Of a DNA stretch of 64,000 nucleotides, positions 46,103 to 54,977 are shown piece by piece. Position numbers and translations under genes: made by a program. This DNA comes from Planctomycetaceae bacterium (GTDB lineage: Bacteria > Planctomycetota > Planctomycetia > Pirellulales > Thermoguttaceae). The notes under the pieces are model-generated. The model did not search any database. It had not been told where the DNA came from and saw nothing but the letters and a program-made list of their open reading frames with translations. Positions within the stretch are counted from its first letter, which is position 1. The number at the start of each line of letters is the position of its first letter. The DNA lies in contig JAJFVC010000088.1 of the NCBI GenBank assembly GCA_021372005.1, positions 1 to 64,000 of the forward strand, read 5' to 3'.

Positions 46103-47377
46103 ATGACGTCCACGCAAGAAATTGTCGTTACCGGCCTAGGCGTTGTCAGTCCGATCGGCATCGGCGCGGCGCCGTTTTGGGCGTCGCTCCGCGAGGGACG
46201 TAGCGGCATCGGTCGGTTGTCGTGGGAAAGCGGATCGTTGCGACCACAACCGTTCGGCGGCGCGGTGGCCGATTTCGACCCGAAACAGTATGTCCGTCCC
46301 CGTAAAAGTTTGAAGGTGATGAGCCGCGAGATCCAGTTGGGCTTTGCCGCGGCCGACATGGCCTGTTCGGCGGCCGGCGTTGGTCCGGGCGCTCAGGATC
46401 CCGAGCGGTTGGGCGTCGTGTTGGGCGCCGACATCATCCCCTGCGAACTGAGCGAATTGATCGGCACCTATCGCGATTGTTTGGTGGACGGGCGATTCGA
46501 TTTCAGCCGTTGGGGGAAGGCGTTCGCCAACGAGCTGTTTCCGTTGTGGATGCTCAAGTATCTACCGAACATGCCAGCCTGCCATATCGGCATCGCCCAA
46601 GACGCCCGCGGACCGAACAATACCTTGACGCTCGGCGACGTTTCGACGTTGGGGGCGATCAGCGAGGCGGCTCGGACGATTGATCGCGGGCAGGCGGACG
46701 TGATGATCGCCGGCGGCACGGGATCGCGGATCCATGCGGCGCTTTACGCCAGAAACCAAATATTCGGCCAATCGCAGCGCGACGGCGATCCGGCAGCGGC
46801 GTCACGTCCGTTCGATGCTGATCGTGACGGTGTGGTGCAAGGCGAAGGGGCCGGCGCCTTGATTCTCGAGTCGCGGCGTCACGCCGACGCGCGGGGCGTT
46901 GCGCCCTTGGCCCGATTGTTGGGGTTCGCCGGGGCGTTCGAGCCGCGTGCGGATGGACAGCCCCTTCGTGGCGATGCCATTCGTCGTGCCTTGGCCACCG
47001 CATTGAAAAACGCCGGTCGAACGCCCGAGCAGGTCGGCTGCGTTGTGGCGCACGGCACCAGCGCCGTGCATGGCGATCGGATCGAGTCGCAGGCGATTCA
47101 TGAGGTGTTGGGCGATGTGCCGGTCACCGCGCCGAAGAGTTTTTTTGGGTACTTGAGCGCAGCCTCCGGGGCGTTGGAGTCGGTGCTGGCCGTGTTGACG
47201 CTCCAGCAGGGAGCCATTCCGCCGACGCTCAACTACGCCACGCCCGATCCGCAGTGTCCGATTCGTGTCGTTCATGGCGGGGTCGACCCGCTGGAACGGC
47301 CGGTTGTGCTGGTCCTCAGTTATTCGCTGCACGGGCAGGCTGTTGCACTGGCGTTCGGGCGTCCTGAGGCCGACTGA
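46103..47377 (+). CDS. Ketosynthase homologue lacking catalytic Cys and second His
   Basis: 424 residues, thiolase-fold FabF-like protein. The N-terminus EIVVTGLGVVSPIG, the ASRPFDADRDGVVQGEGAGALILE segment and the SYSLHG tail are clear. At the nucleophile site the pattern reads TLGDVSTLGAI, placing Asp179 where FabF has Cys. The first His (VVAHGTS, residue 317) and Lys345 are kept, but the second His is Tyr350 (FFGYLSAASG). It cannot carry out normal condensation; a chain-length-factor-like partner or a decarboxylase-like role is possible. Intact FabF is encoded at 24.7 kb. Confidence 0.82.
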   Translation: MTSTQEIVVTGLGVVSPIGIGAAPFWASLREGRSGIGRLSWESGSLRPQPFGGAVADFDPKQYVRPRKSLKVMSREIQLGFAAADMACSAAGVGPGAQDPERLGVVLGADIIPCELSELIGTYRDCLVDGRFDFSRWGKAFANELFPLWMLKYLPNMPACHIGIAQDARGPNNTLTLGDVSTLGAISEAARTIDRGQADVMIAGGTGSRIHAALYARNQIFGQSQRDGDPAAASRPFDADRDGVVQGEGAGALILESRRHADARGVAPLARLLGFAGAFEPRADGQPLRGDAIRRALATALKNAGRTPEQVGCVVAHGTSAVHGDRIESQAIHEVLGDVPVTAPKSFFGYLSAASGALESVLAVLTLQQGAIPPTLNYATPDPQCPIRVVHGGVDPLERPVVLVLSYSLHGQAVALAFGRPEAD

Positions 47378-47439
47378 CGTCCTTTTCTTGCAAGCGGCGA
47401 CGTCCCGTCGGTTTGCTCCGCGAACAACGCGTTCTGAGT

Positions 47440-47460
47440 GGTCGTTGCGACCGATTTTTT
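47440..47460 (+). terminator. Rho-independent terminator of the KS-like gene
   Basis: GGTCG-TTG-CGACC hairpin followed by GA and six T, 62 bp after the stop codon. Confidence 0.65.
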
Positions 47461-47576
47461 CGGTATTTTCGGACAGTTTTGCGCGGTGCGCCGAATTTCG
47501 GGCTAAGCTTCATTAGCAGAAACTGCGGTTTCGGTTCCCTAGTGGTTCCCAGTGAGTTTTCAAAGGAGCGGCGCGC

Positions 47577-47825
47577 ATGTCTCAGACCATGGAATCGTCG
47601 ATGCCGATGTCGCCGGTCGGGTTTGTCGAACGACGAAATCCCGCGGCGGTGGAGCGGATGCCGATTTGCGAACGACGCCAGTTCGGCAATTCGCACGAAG
47701 AACTTTCGCCCGAGGCGGCCGAGTTGGCGCAAGCCATCGATCAATACAAGCTGCTTCATCGTCGCCGGTTCATCACCTTCGAGGAGATGCTGGCGGTCGT
47801 CAAGTCGCTGGGCTATCAGCGATAA
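47577..47825 (+). CDS. Small conserved-looking protein of unknown function
   Basis: 82 residues, soluble and helical. AAAGGAG lies 8 nt before the ATG. The N-terminus contains RRNP and an ERR segment; the C-terminus has YKLLHRRRFITFEEML followed by VVKSLGYQR. This basic C-terminal helix-turn segment could bind nucleic acid or a partner, but I do not recognise the family. It stands alone between a terminator and a convergent permease gene (6 bp apart). Confidence 0.6.
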   Translation: MSQTMESSMPMSPVGFVERRNPAAVERMPICERRQFGNSHEELSPEAAELAQAIDQYKLLHRRRFITFEEMLAVVKSLGYQR

Positions 47826-47831
47826 GGCGGC

Positions 47832-49574
47832 TCACGGCTCGGTGGCGGCGCGTTCGGTGGCGACGTCGAACTCGCAGAGGGCCGGGACGAGCATCGCCGC
47901 CGTGGTGAATCCGTAAGCGGCCACGGTGACCATGAAGACGGCCAGCGTCGAATCCAACAGATAGCTTGTTATGGCGTAGAAGGTGGCGAACGGACAGAGG
48001 AACGACGCCAGCCCGATCGCCGGCGAAGGATTCCGCACGCCTAACACGGCGTACAGACCCGCTCCGCCAAACACCATGAAGGCGAAGAACGGCAAAAACT
48101 GCGCCTGAAACGAACCGCTGAAGGCCAGCATGATCCGCATGCACACGGCGACGCCGACCGATAGGAAAAAGATCGTTCCGAGGCTGGTGGCCACCGCCGC
48201 GCCCGAGTTGGCGTACGTCATGCCGGCGTGCAGGCCCACTGTGGCGGCGAACGCATAGAGCACGGCCAAGCCGCCGAGCAGATATAGCAGGTGCTCGAAC
48301 GTCAGCCAGCCGACCGTCCAGCCTCCGACGCACAGCAGCATCGGCAGCAGCACCATTTCTTTGGTGTTGTAAAACACGCCACCCAATTTGCCGAAGACGA
48401 TTTCTTTCGGCGTCAGGTCGGTCACCAACAGCAGATCGAGCGCACCGACGTCACGCTCGCTGGTCAGCGATGTGACGGCCTGTGCGTTGACCAGCACGAG
48501 GCTCAGGAGCCCCAGCAGGCCCACGGCCACGAGTCCTTGGCTCGCTGAGCCGACACCCGAGGTCCAAACCGACACGACGGCCAGGCCGAACAACAGTCCG
48601 TAGACCAGCCGCACGACGAGAATCCGACGACCATAGGCCCAGGTGCGGATCTCACGCCAGATCACCGGGTTGTCCCAAACGCGGCGAGACTTCGAGGTCG
48701 GAGCGGGCAGGGGAGACGATGCGGCTTCGACGCGGTCTTTTTCTTCTCTCCGCCGCTCCTTTTCTCCCGTGCGGCTCCATGCTCGAATCCTTGCGACCGC
48801 CGTAAGGTTCAGCAACAACGTCAGGCCGAGCGACACGACGAGAAACAGGTCGACGGGCGAGCGGAACGGGCCACAGGTCGGCTGATCGTGCAGATAGGGT
48901 CGTGTGGCCTCTTGAATCGCCTGCCAGGGGCTCAGGCCGGCGGCCATCATGCGGCACGACCAACCGTCAAAACTTTGACCGAACGTTCCGGCCGCAACGA
49001 TCTCGCCGGCGGCCAACCACAAAACGAGCGACAGGACGGTCATGGCCAGCGCTTGAAACGTTTTCTCGCGCCACAAGGCGAGCGTCGAACCCAAGCTGCC
49101 TGCGCAGAGCACGGCGGCCAATGTGACGGCCAATGTCCGTGCGATTTGGCCGTAGGAAAGACCGCCCAACAGAGCGGCCAGCAAAAACACCGGCACGGCG
49201 GCCGCCAGCGGCATCAACACTTTCCACAGGCTGGTCAGCAGCTTGCCCAACACCAGTTCGGCGTTCGACAGATTGGTCAACAGCAGCAGCGACAGCGTAC
49301 GGCGGTCTTTTTCGTGGGCGACGTCGCTGGCCGCCAGCAGCGCGGCGAAAAACAACGACAAGGCCAATTGCAGCGACGCCAAAATCGGGAACACCGCGGC
49401 GCCGAAGCGTGCCAGATCGCCTACGTCGCGGACCAGTTGCGTGCCGGTCAACACCAGCCAGGCCGTGGCCATCAACACCAGCAGCGCCAACGGATAGGCC
49501 GCCCGCGCGACGTACAACCGAATGCGCCGCGGCGCGACCGCCAATTCACGAGTAAACACAGGTCCGATCAACAA
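47832..49574 (-). CDS. ABC-2 type permease, fused double module
   Basis: 580 residues with about 12 TM helices in two similar halves. Each half has the pattern ELxVAPRR or WREIRTWAYGRR near its start, then SERDVGALDLLLVTDLTPKEIVFGK or the matching EKDRRTLSLLLLTNLSNAELVLGK. A charged cytoplasmic linker (GEKERRREEKDRVE) joins them. The start is TTG with GGAGAG 7 nt upstream; the nearby ATG is out of frame. No ATP-binding subunit gene lies next to it. Confidence 0.85.
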   Translation of the reverse strand: MLIGPVFTRELAVAPRRIRLYVARAAYPLALLVLMATAWLVLTGTQLVRDVGDLARFGAAVFPILASLQLALSLFFAALLAASDVAHEKDRRTLSLLLLTNLSNAELVLGKLLTSLWKVLMPLAAAVPVFLLAALLGGLSYGQIARTLAVTLAAVLCAGSLGSTLALWREKTFQALAMTVLSLVLWLAAGEIVAAGTFGQSFDGWSCRMMAAGLSPWQAIQEATRPYLHDQPTCGPFRSPVDLFLVVSLGLTLLLNLTAVARIRAWSRTGEKERRREEKDRVEAASSPLPAPTSKSRRVWDNPVIWREIRTWAYGRRILVVRLVYGLLFGLAVVSVWTSGVGSASQGLVAVGLLGLLSLVLVNAQAVTSLTSERDVGALDLLLVTDLTPKEIVFGKLGGVFYNTKEMVLLPMLLCVGGWTVGWLTFEHLLYLLGGLAVLYAFAATVGLHAGMTYANSGAAVATSLGTIFFLSVGVAVCMRIMLAFSGSFQAQFLPFFAFMVFGGAGLYAVLGVRNPSPAIGLASFLCPFATFYAITSYLLDSTLAVFMVTVAAYGFTTAAMLVPALCEFDVATERAATEP

Positions 49575-49664
49575 GCCATTCTCTCCGCAAAAAAGCCGAA
49601 GTGCCTTCCATCATAGCACATGGCGGCAATCGGAAGAATGGGCCGCGAGCAGTCGGTTGGACCA

Positions 49665-50942
49665 TCACAAACCTGAGCCGACGCCGGTCGAGCTGTAAGG
49701 CGGGTAGCCGGCGGGCGTCCCGGAGGTCGATGGCGTTGCGACGGTGCTGCTGTGAGGCGTATATTCGCTGGTGCTGCCCGGTCGATAGGACGGCGTCTCG
49801 ACCGCGCCGGTCAAACTGGCCGTTGGGGCCGAACTGGCCGCGTTCGAGTTGGGCATCGCCGCGGACGGATCGTTGACCGTCGCGCTGGGGTTGTACGGCC
49901 CGCTGCCGGCGGTTGGCGCTGTCGCGCCGGGCGTGGCGTAACGACTGCCGATCAACGCGGCGGCGCCGGTTGACGTGGCCGAACCGCCGGTCGTTTGACT
50001 CGTGCCGCCATACGCGTTGTTGTTGGCAGGGGCGTTACGATTGTCCGTTGGAGCGGTCCAGGACGCGTTGCCGCCGTTCGAGGCGTTTCCATAGCGCGCA
50101 CCCGCATCGCTGTTTGAACCGGCGCCGTACGAGGGCGTCGCGCTGGGTAGGCTGCCATAACGATTATCTGCCGTGGCATTGCCGTAGCGATCGGCGCTGG
50201 GATTGGCCGAACCATAGCGATCCGTGCCGGCCGTGCGGTTGGCATTCGCGCTTGGATAGGGAGTCGCATCGCGCACGGGATTGCCCGATCCATACGGCGG
50301 TGTGTTGTTTGACGCACCGTAGGCCGTGGTGCCATACGACGAAGGCGCGGAGGCCGGCGGATACGCGGCGGCCGGGTAGGACGAAGAAGCGTTCGGATAG
50401 GAGGGCGAGCTTGAAGGCGCCGCGCCGGCATAGGGATTCACGTTGGAAGGCGAAGCGACGCCGTTGTTGGAATTTCCGTAGGGATTGTTTGGGGCTGTCG
50501 AAGCGTTGTAGGCGCCAACGCCCGGCACTCCCGCCGTGCTGGCCGTGTAGGCCGAGGCGGAGGGATAGCCGGTCGGCGCGACGGCGGTTGCCGTCGGGTT
50601 GGCCGAATTGGTTGTCGGATAAGGATTTTGAGCGGACGGATAGCCGGTGGCCGGCGCCGCGGAGCGCAGAGCCGTGCCTTGCGAAGTAACCGGCGGCGTC
50701 GTCGTGCCGGTTTGGGCGAAGCTCGGAGTGGTTTGGGCGTTTCTGCCCTTCTGGTTGTTGGACGCAACTTCCGCCGGCTTGAGCGGCGAGCCGACGCCGC
50801 TTGGCGAAGCCACCGAGGAAGATGGGAACGGACTGGCGCTGGACCGCGAGCCGAACAGATTCCACCCGCCGCCGTTGGAACAGCCTGACAAAACCACGAC
50901 CGACAGAACGGCCAATCCCCATCGTGCCACGGAAGTTCGCAT
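49665..50942 (-). CDS. Low-complexity lipoprotein rich in Ser, Ala, Tyr, Gly, Pro and Asn
   Basis: About 425 residues. A lipoprotein signal peptide ends LSVVVLSGC, with the lipidated Cys at about residue 20. The mature part is almost entirely low complexity, with repeated RYG, SYG, YGSAN and NPYxxx motifs and no globular domain. It is probably exposed on the outer-membrane or cell surface, perhaps sticky or intrinsically disordered. A strong promoter precedes it. Shadow frames in this region are long but not real. Confidence 0.75.
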   Translation of the reverse strand: MRTSVARWGLAVLSVVVLSGCSNGGGWNLFGSRSSASPFPSSSVASPSGVGSPLKPAEVASNNQKGRNAQTTPSFAQTGTTTPPVTSQGTALRSAAPATGYPSAQNPYPTTNSANPTATAVAPTGYPSASAYTASTAGVPGVGAYNASTAPNNPYGNSNNGVASPSNVNPYAGAAPSSSPSYPNASSSYPAAAYPPASAPSSYGTTAYGASNNTPPYGSGNPVRDATPYPSANANRTAGTDRYGSANPSADRYGNATADNRYGSLPSATPSYGAGSNSDAGARYGNASNGGNASWTAPTDNRNAPANNNAYGGTSQTTGGSATSTGAAALIGSRYATPGATAPTAGSGPYNPSATVNDPSAAMPNSNAASSAPTASLTGAVETPSYRPGSTSEYTPHSSTVATPSTSGTPAGYPPYSSTGVGSGL

Positions 50943-51393
50943 GGTTCGGTGTCCTTCGCAAAAGACGAGAATAACTCGAATCTGCCCCAAGAACGATTGG
51001 AACGAGGTGGAAAAAACTCGGGCGGATTATAGACAGGTCGCCAGATGGGTCAATGCCAGATGGATGCGATTTTTTTGAACGCTGGACGGGTGGGCGAAAT
51101 GGGTAGTGTGTAACGATAGGTCGGCGTGGCTATTTACGGGAAACCACGGCCGACTTGCATGGACACCCGAATGAGCGGTTCACCTACCCGGCCATGTTTC
51201 TTAGAATCTAGTAGATGGGCAGAGGAACGCAATGGGCAGGAGGACGTGGACCTTCGGAAAACAATTTGTTTTTTACGGCGGCGCTGCGTTGTATTTTCCG
51301 CGGTTTAATTCAATAGGGGCGGACCGCGACGTTGTTCGGCATCTTTGGGGTTATGAAAATCCGACAGGTCTCCTAACGCCGGGAGCATCCATT
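50943..51393. other. Divergent intergenic region, 451 bp
   Basis: Holds the lipoprotein promoter on the left. GGGAG precedes the oxidoreductase ATG at the right end. Nothing else recognised. Confidence 0.45.
51026..51053 (-). promoter_or_regulatory. Strong promoter of the lipoprotein gene
   Basis: TTGACC (51048-51053), 16-bp spacer and a perfect TATAAT (51026-51031) on the minus strand, about 85 nt upstream of the ATG. Confidence 0.75.
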
Positions 51394-52380
51394 ATGAAAG
51401 CCGCCTACATTGAACGGTTTGGTTCGCCGGACACCATCTGTTTTGGTTCGTTGCCCAAGCCGAAACCGACGGGCAGCCAGGTCTTGGTCCGCGTCAAAGC
51501 GGTGTCGGTCAATCCGGTGGACACGTACATTCGAGCCGGCAAGTTGGCCGTGGGCACGCCGATGCCATTGATCGTCGGGTGCGATTTGGCCGGCGTCGTC
51601 GAGGCGGTCGGTCCGGAGGCGACGCGATTCGCCAAAGGCGACCGGGTTTGGGGCAGCAATCAAGGGATTTCCGGGCGTCAGGGCACGTTTGCCGAGTTCG
51701 CCGCAGTCGATCAACAATGGCTCTATCCGACTCCGGAAAACGTGTCCGATCAAGAAGCGGCTGCTGTTGCGATGGTCGGGCTGACGTCGCATCTGGGGTT
51801 GTTTCGAGAAGCCCAACTCAAGGCCGGTGAAAATGTTTTCGTCCACGGCGGATCGGGCGGGATTGGCTCCTGTGTGGTTCAGATGGCCAAAGCGGTCGGC
51901 GCCCGGGTTCTCACGACGGCCGGCAGCGACGAAAAGGTCAAAATTTGCCGGCGACTCGGCGCCACCATGGTGGTCAACTACAAGACGCAGGACGTTGACG
52001 TGGCGATCGAGAAGTTTGGCCCGATCCACGTCTGGTTCGAGAACTTGCGGGAACATGATTTTGAGCGGGTTCTTCGCCATTTAGCGCTCCGGGGACGCAT
52101 TGTGGTCATGGCGGGTCGAGAGTCGCACCCGGTGTTTCCGATGGGCTTGTTCTATTGGAAGGATGCCCAATTGCTGGGATATGCGTTGCTGAACGCTTCC
52201 GCCGAGGAGCAGCGTAAATCTGCGGCGGAAATCAATCGCTGGATGAGCAAAGGCAAACTGCGGCCTCGCATTGACCGCGTATTGCCGTTGTCCGAGGCGG
52301 CCGCCGCGCATCAATTGCAGGAAGAAAACACCTTGGGCAAGGCCGGCACGTTGGCCGGAAAAATTGTCCTGGTTCCATGA
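51394..52380 (+). CDS. NADPH:quinone oxidoreductase-like MDR family enzyme
   Basis: 328 residues, zinc-free medium-chain dehydrogenase/reductase. Motifs are VNPVDTYIRAG, GCDLAGVVEAVG, GDRVWG, VFVHGGSGGIGSCVVQMAKAVGA (cofactor-binding fold) and a C-terminal LGKAGTLAGKIVL. Likely reduces quinones or enones in the cytoplasm. The ATG at 51394 was chosen on ribosome site and family start; the longer frame is not conserved. Confidence 0.92.
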   Translation: MKAAYIERFGSPDTICFGSLPKPKPTGSQVLVRVKAVSVNPVDTYIRAGKLAVGTPMPLIVGCDLAGVVEAVGPEATRFAKGDRVWGSNQGISGRQGTFAEFAAVDQQWLYPTPENVSDQEAAAVAMVGLTSHLGLFREAQLKAGENVFVHGGSGGIGSCVVQMAKAVGARVLTTAGSDEKVKICRRLGATMVVNYKTQDVDVAIEKFGPIHVWFENLREHDFERVLRHLALRGRIVVMAGRESHPVFPMGLFYWKDAQLLGYALLNASAEEQRKSAAEINRWMSKGKLRPRIDRVLPLSEAAAAHQLQEENTLGKAGTLAGKIVLVP

Positions 52381-52873
52381 CTCCACGGTCTTCTGCGAGT
52401 GGATCTCGCCGCTCGTCTCGAAAGCGACGCGACGAAGCGCCTTAAGGCTTGAACCGCGCCGGCGATCTTTCGCTGCACGGCGATTCGCCGCGGTCTTCCA
52501 AGGTTCAGCGGTGGTGGCCGTTCTGAAAAATCTACGGTCGCGCTTTGCGTCCGTCGCAGAGTCGCGCTTTGCGTCCGTCGACGGGGCTCCGCCGCGCGCT
52601 GTGCAGAGTCGAAAAACGGCTTAACCCGATTGGCCGCAAGGCGGTTGCGTCGCCATTTTCCATTTTGCGGCGATCTCGGCACGTTCCTTGCATTCTGAAG
52701 GGGCACATCCAAGAGTTCGCGTCCCGGAACTAACATCGCAAAAGGTGTGACAGAGGCATTTCAAGGAAGAACGCGCAAGAGTCGGTGATTTGCATCGGTC
52801 ATTGTGCGGAGCGATGGTGGCGAAAGGGCGTTGTGGTGATCGTGGAAACAGAGTTGAGTCAAGGAGCAGCCAA
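52381..52873. other. Intergenic region, 493 bp, with 24-bp tandem repeat
   Basis: Holds a 24-bp direct repeat whose first 20 bases are identical (52537-52556, 52561-52580). It contains only shadow ORFs. It may carry the promoter of the following small-protein cluster, but I see no clear pair. Confidence 0.4.
52537..52580. repeat. Two-copy direct repeat, 20 identical bases at 24-bp spacing
   Basis: GTCGCGCTTTGCGTCCGTCG occurs at 52537-52556 and 52561-52580. The minus strand reads GGACGCAAAGC twice, which by itself resembles a piece of the GEMM core, but the rest of that motif is absent. Confidence 0.85.
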
Positions 52874-53377
52874 GTGAATTCCGTGCGAGCGCAAACTGCC
52901 GCCGACATCCTTTTGCTGTATCCGGGCGGATCGTTGCGGGACCAGATTCAATCTTGGTCCCGACGTCATCCGGATCGGAGCGTGAGGATTTCGTTCGAGC
53001 GTTCGTTGCCGAGCGTCCGGATGTTGTCGCGACACGTCGATCTGACGGTGATCGATGCAACCGACGACCACGCCTGGGCGGCGGACGCGTTTCTGCAGGC
53101 GGCGAATTGCCGAGGGGCCGACCGAGTCGTCGTTTACACCGAAAAAACGAACGAGGACTTGGAGTTGTTCATCCGTATGTATGGGGCGCTGTTCATGCTG
53201 GGCCCCGTGTTGGAGGAGCAATGGAAGGATTTTTTCGAGGCCCGATTGCGGGCTCGGCCGTCGTGGCGCGTCGTGTTTCCGCCCGAAACGGAATCGTCCG
53301 AATCGTCGCCGGAAATTTTTCGATTCCCGACGCGTTTGGATTTCCACCGGCCGCGTTTTGATTTTGGCATCAACTAA
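52874..53377 (+). CDS. Unknown protein, possible degenerate receiver-like domain
   Basis: 167 residues. The GTG start has AAGGAG 7 nt upstream. Alternating strands and helices (ADILLLYPGGSL, VDLTVIDATDD, RVVVYTEKTNEDLELF) suggest a Rossmann or receiver-like fold, but no phosphoacceptor Asp pattern is certain. The last 30 residues are charged and aromatic (RFPTRLDFHRPRFDFGIN). First gene of the co-directional small-protein run. Confidence 0.6.
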   Translation: MNSVRAQTAADILLLYPGGSLRDQIQSWSRRHPDRSVRISFERSLPSVRMLSRHVDLTVIDATDDHAWAADAFLQAANCRGADRVVVYTEKTNEDLELFIRMYGALFMLGPVLEEQWKDFFEARLRARPSWRVVFPPETESSESSPEIFRFPTRLDFHRPRFDFGIN

Positions 53378-53431
53378 GCGTTTTTTGCGATCCCCGCGTT
53401 TTACATACTTTTCGAGAAAAAGGAAGCTGTC

Positions 53432-53626
53432 ATGAACAATCAGGCGACGCCATCCACGGGAACTGCGACTCCCCATTTACGGGTGTTTTGGGGAGTGGGA
53501 TCCCAAGAGCCAGATGATCCGCCGCCGGGAGCCGCGTCAGCGATTCAGCCCGATCCGTTGCACAAAGACGTGTTGGTGGTGGATCGGAGCCAGTTGCAGC
53601 CGCTTTCGTCGCGATTTGCCGCGTGA
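53432..53626 (+). CDS. Small protein, unknown, ends RFAA
   Basis: 64 residues. AAAAAGGAAG lies upstream of the ATG. Proline-rich centre (DDPPPGAAS) and DVLVVDRSQLQPL at the C-terminal half; no TM helix. Its stop overlaps a possible GTG start of the next gene. Confidence 0.5.
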   Translation: MNNQATPSTGTATPHLRVFWGVGSQEPDDPPPGAASAIQPDPLHKDVLVVDRSQLQPLSSRFAA

Positions 53627-53649
53627 GCGCAGCCATGGAGAAGACACTT

Positions 53650-54201
53650 ATGTTGCGAACGCTATTTTTTTCACAATGGGTTTGGAGTTCGTTGATCGTC
53701 CTTGCGTTGGCGTCGACGGGGCTCGCGTCCGATGTCGGGGATCAAGGGGCAGGCGAGCAACTTTTCATTCCCTCGGTGGAAGAGTCGCCCACTTCCTCCG
53801 AAAACCAGCCGTTTAACGACAACCAGGCGACGCCGAATCCCTCTTTGAAGACCGACCGCGCCGACTTCGCGGCGACGCCTTCGCGAACGCGCCCGACGGC
53901 CGCGTCGACGCATCGAACGGCGGTGTCGCCTTATAGGGCGGAGACGCCCGGCTGGACCTGGGGACTGGCCGCGCTGGGCGCGGTCACGATGATGGTCGTT
54001 CCGTTGTATTGGGTGTTTCGGCGAAAACGCACGTCGCCGCGTTTTGGCGTGATGCTGATGTCCGAGGAACCGCCGCGTCGCGCCCGAGCGTCGTCGCAGA
54101 CGTTCCTGGCCGCCAGTTTGATTCAGACGCAGCAAACGAGCGACAAGTTTGCAGAGGTGCTTTACACGGAACAACGAAAGAAATTGCGACGCGCGGCATA
54201 A
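53650..54201 (+). CDS. Secreted/bitopic membrane protein, ends KKLRRAA
   Basis: 183 residues. A signal-like segment (WVWSSLIVLALASTGLASD) is followed by EQLFIPSVEE, a Ser/Thr/Pro-rich region, and one TM helix (WGLAALGAVTMMVVPLYWVF) with an RRKR stop-transfer. The basic cytoplasmic tail ends in the LRRAA motif. Starts at 53650, 53635 or GTG 53623 are all possible; 53650 has GGAGA at a useful distance. It is a clear architectural relative of the proteins at 54978 and 55699. Confidence 0.65.
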   Translation: MLRTLFFSQWVWSSLIVLALASTGLASDVGDQGAGEQLFIPSVEESPTSSENQPFNDNQATPNPSLKTDRADFAATPSRTRPTAASTHRTAVSPYRAETPGWTWGLAALGAVTMMVVPLYWVFRRKRTSPRFGVMLMSEEPPRRARASSQTFLAASLIQTQQTSDKFAEVLYTEQRKKLRRAA

Positions 54202-54329
54202 TCGCCGCCCGTGCGAGGATGGGCCTCCCAAGGCCGGTTTCGGAAAGCGACGGCGGACCGGCTCCGTCGATTTTCCACCCTACAACGCCGGATCGAGACC
54301 ATTTTTTACTTCTCGGAGGTAGCTTTAGC

Positions 54330-54563
54330 ATGAACACCATTTTGAAACGTCTCCATCAGTTGGGCGAGGATGACCTGTTGAGTCTGAGCGAGGCGATCGA
54401 TGTCGAATTGGAGCAGCGTCAAGGGCGAATGGACAACGTGCCCGATTCGGCCAGACGACGGGCCTTGGCTCGCGGACAGAGCTATCGTCGCTGCAACGGC
54501 GCCTCGGCGCCGCCGATCCGCGCAATCGGTTTGCGCGACATTCGTCGCAATCGGGCGGCTTAG
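54330..54563 (+). CDS. Small helical protein, ends RNRAA
   Basis: 77 residues. GGAGG lies about 9 nt before the ATG. Acidic N-terminal helices (LKRLHQLGEDDLLSLSEAIDVELEQR) precede an Arg-rich C-terminal half (SARRRALARGQSYRRC, RDIRRNRAA). No TM helix. The charge split resembles small regulatory adaptor proteins, but no family is recognised. Confidence 0.55.
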   Translation: MNTILKRLHQLGEDDLLSLSEAIDVELEQRQGRMDNVPDSARRRALARGQSYRRCNGASAPPIRAIGLRDIRRNRAA

Positions 54564-54977
54564 TTTTACGAGACAAGTCCTCAACAAGGCATTGAGACGG
54601 CGATGGGCGTGCGGGGAGTCGATTTTTTCGCGTGGAGGGCAGGATCGGCCGTCGTCGGTGGAGAGGGCGGAGTTCCACAGCAATCGGGGCTCCGGGGTGT
54701 GTGGGCCTAAGGTGTGCCATGCGGTAGACCGTGCGTCGAAGGACGTCGTTCTCCGCGACAAAAACGATGGGTGGGCGTCGTCTGTCGCAGCGGGAACGGG
54801 CGGAAGGCGCGCGGCGGTTTTGGGATCAGGGTCAGAGAAAAGGAACAAGGGGCGACAGGGAGCGGAAGTTACAGGGGTTCGCCGTTGTGCTGCGCATTGC
54901 GTCGGAGTGACCGTCGCCGGGCTGTGTGTGCATCGCCGCGGGGAGCCAAACAGTCGTTTTTTGAAAAGGATGATACG
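54564..54977. other. Intergenic region in the small-protein cluster, 414 bp
   Basis: No gene seen; the long minus-strand frame here is a shadow. A separate promoter for the next gene is likely, but none is clear. Confidence 0.35.

Noticed and set aside
52537-52600. Second GEMM riboswitch suggested by GGACGCAAAGC on the minus strand
   Set aside because: No GCAAACC segment, P2 hairpin or P1 partner is found, and the sequence is a simple direct repeat.
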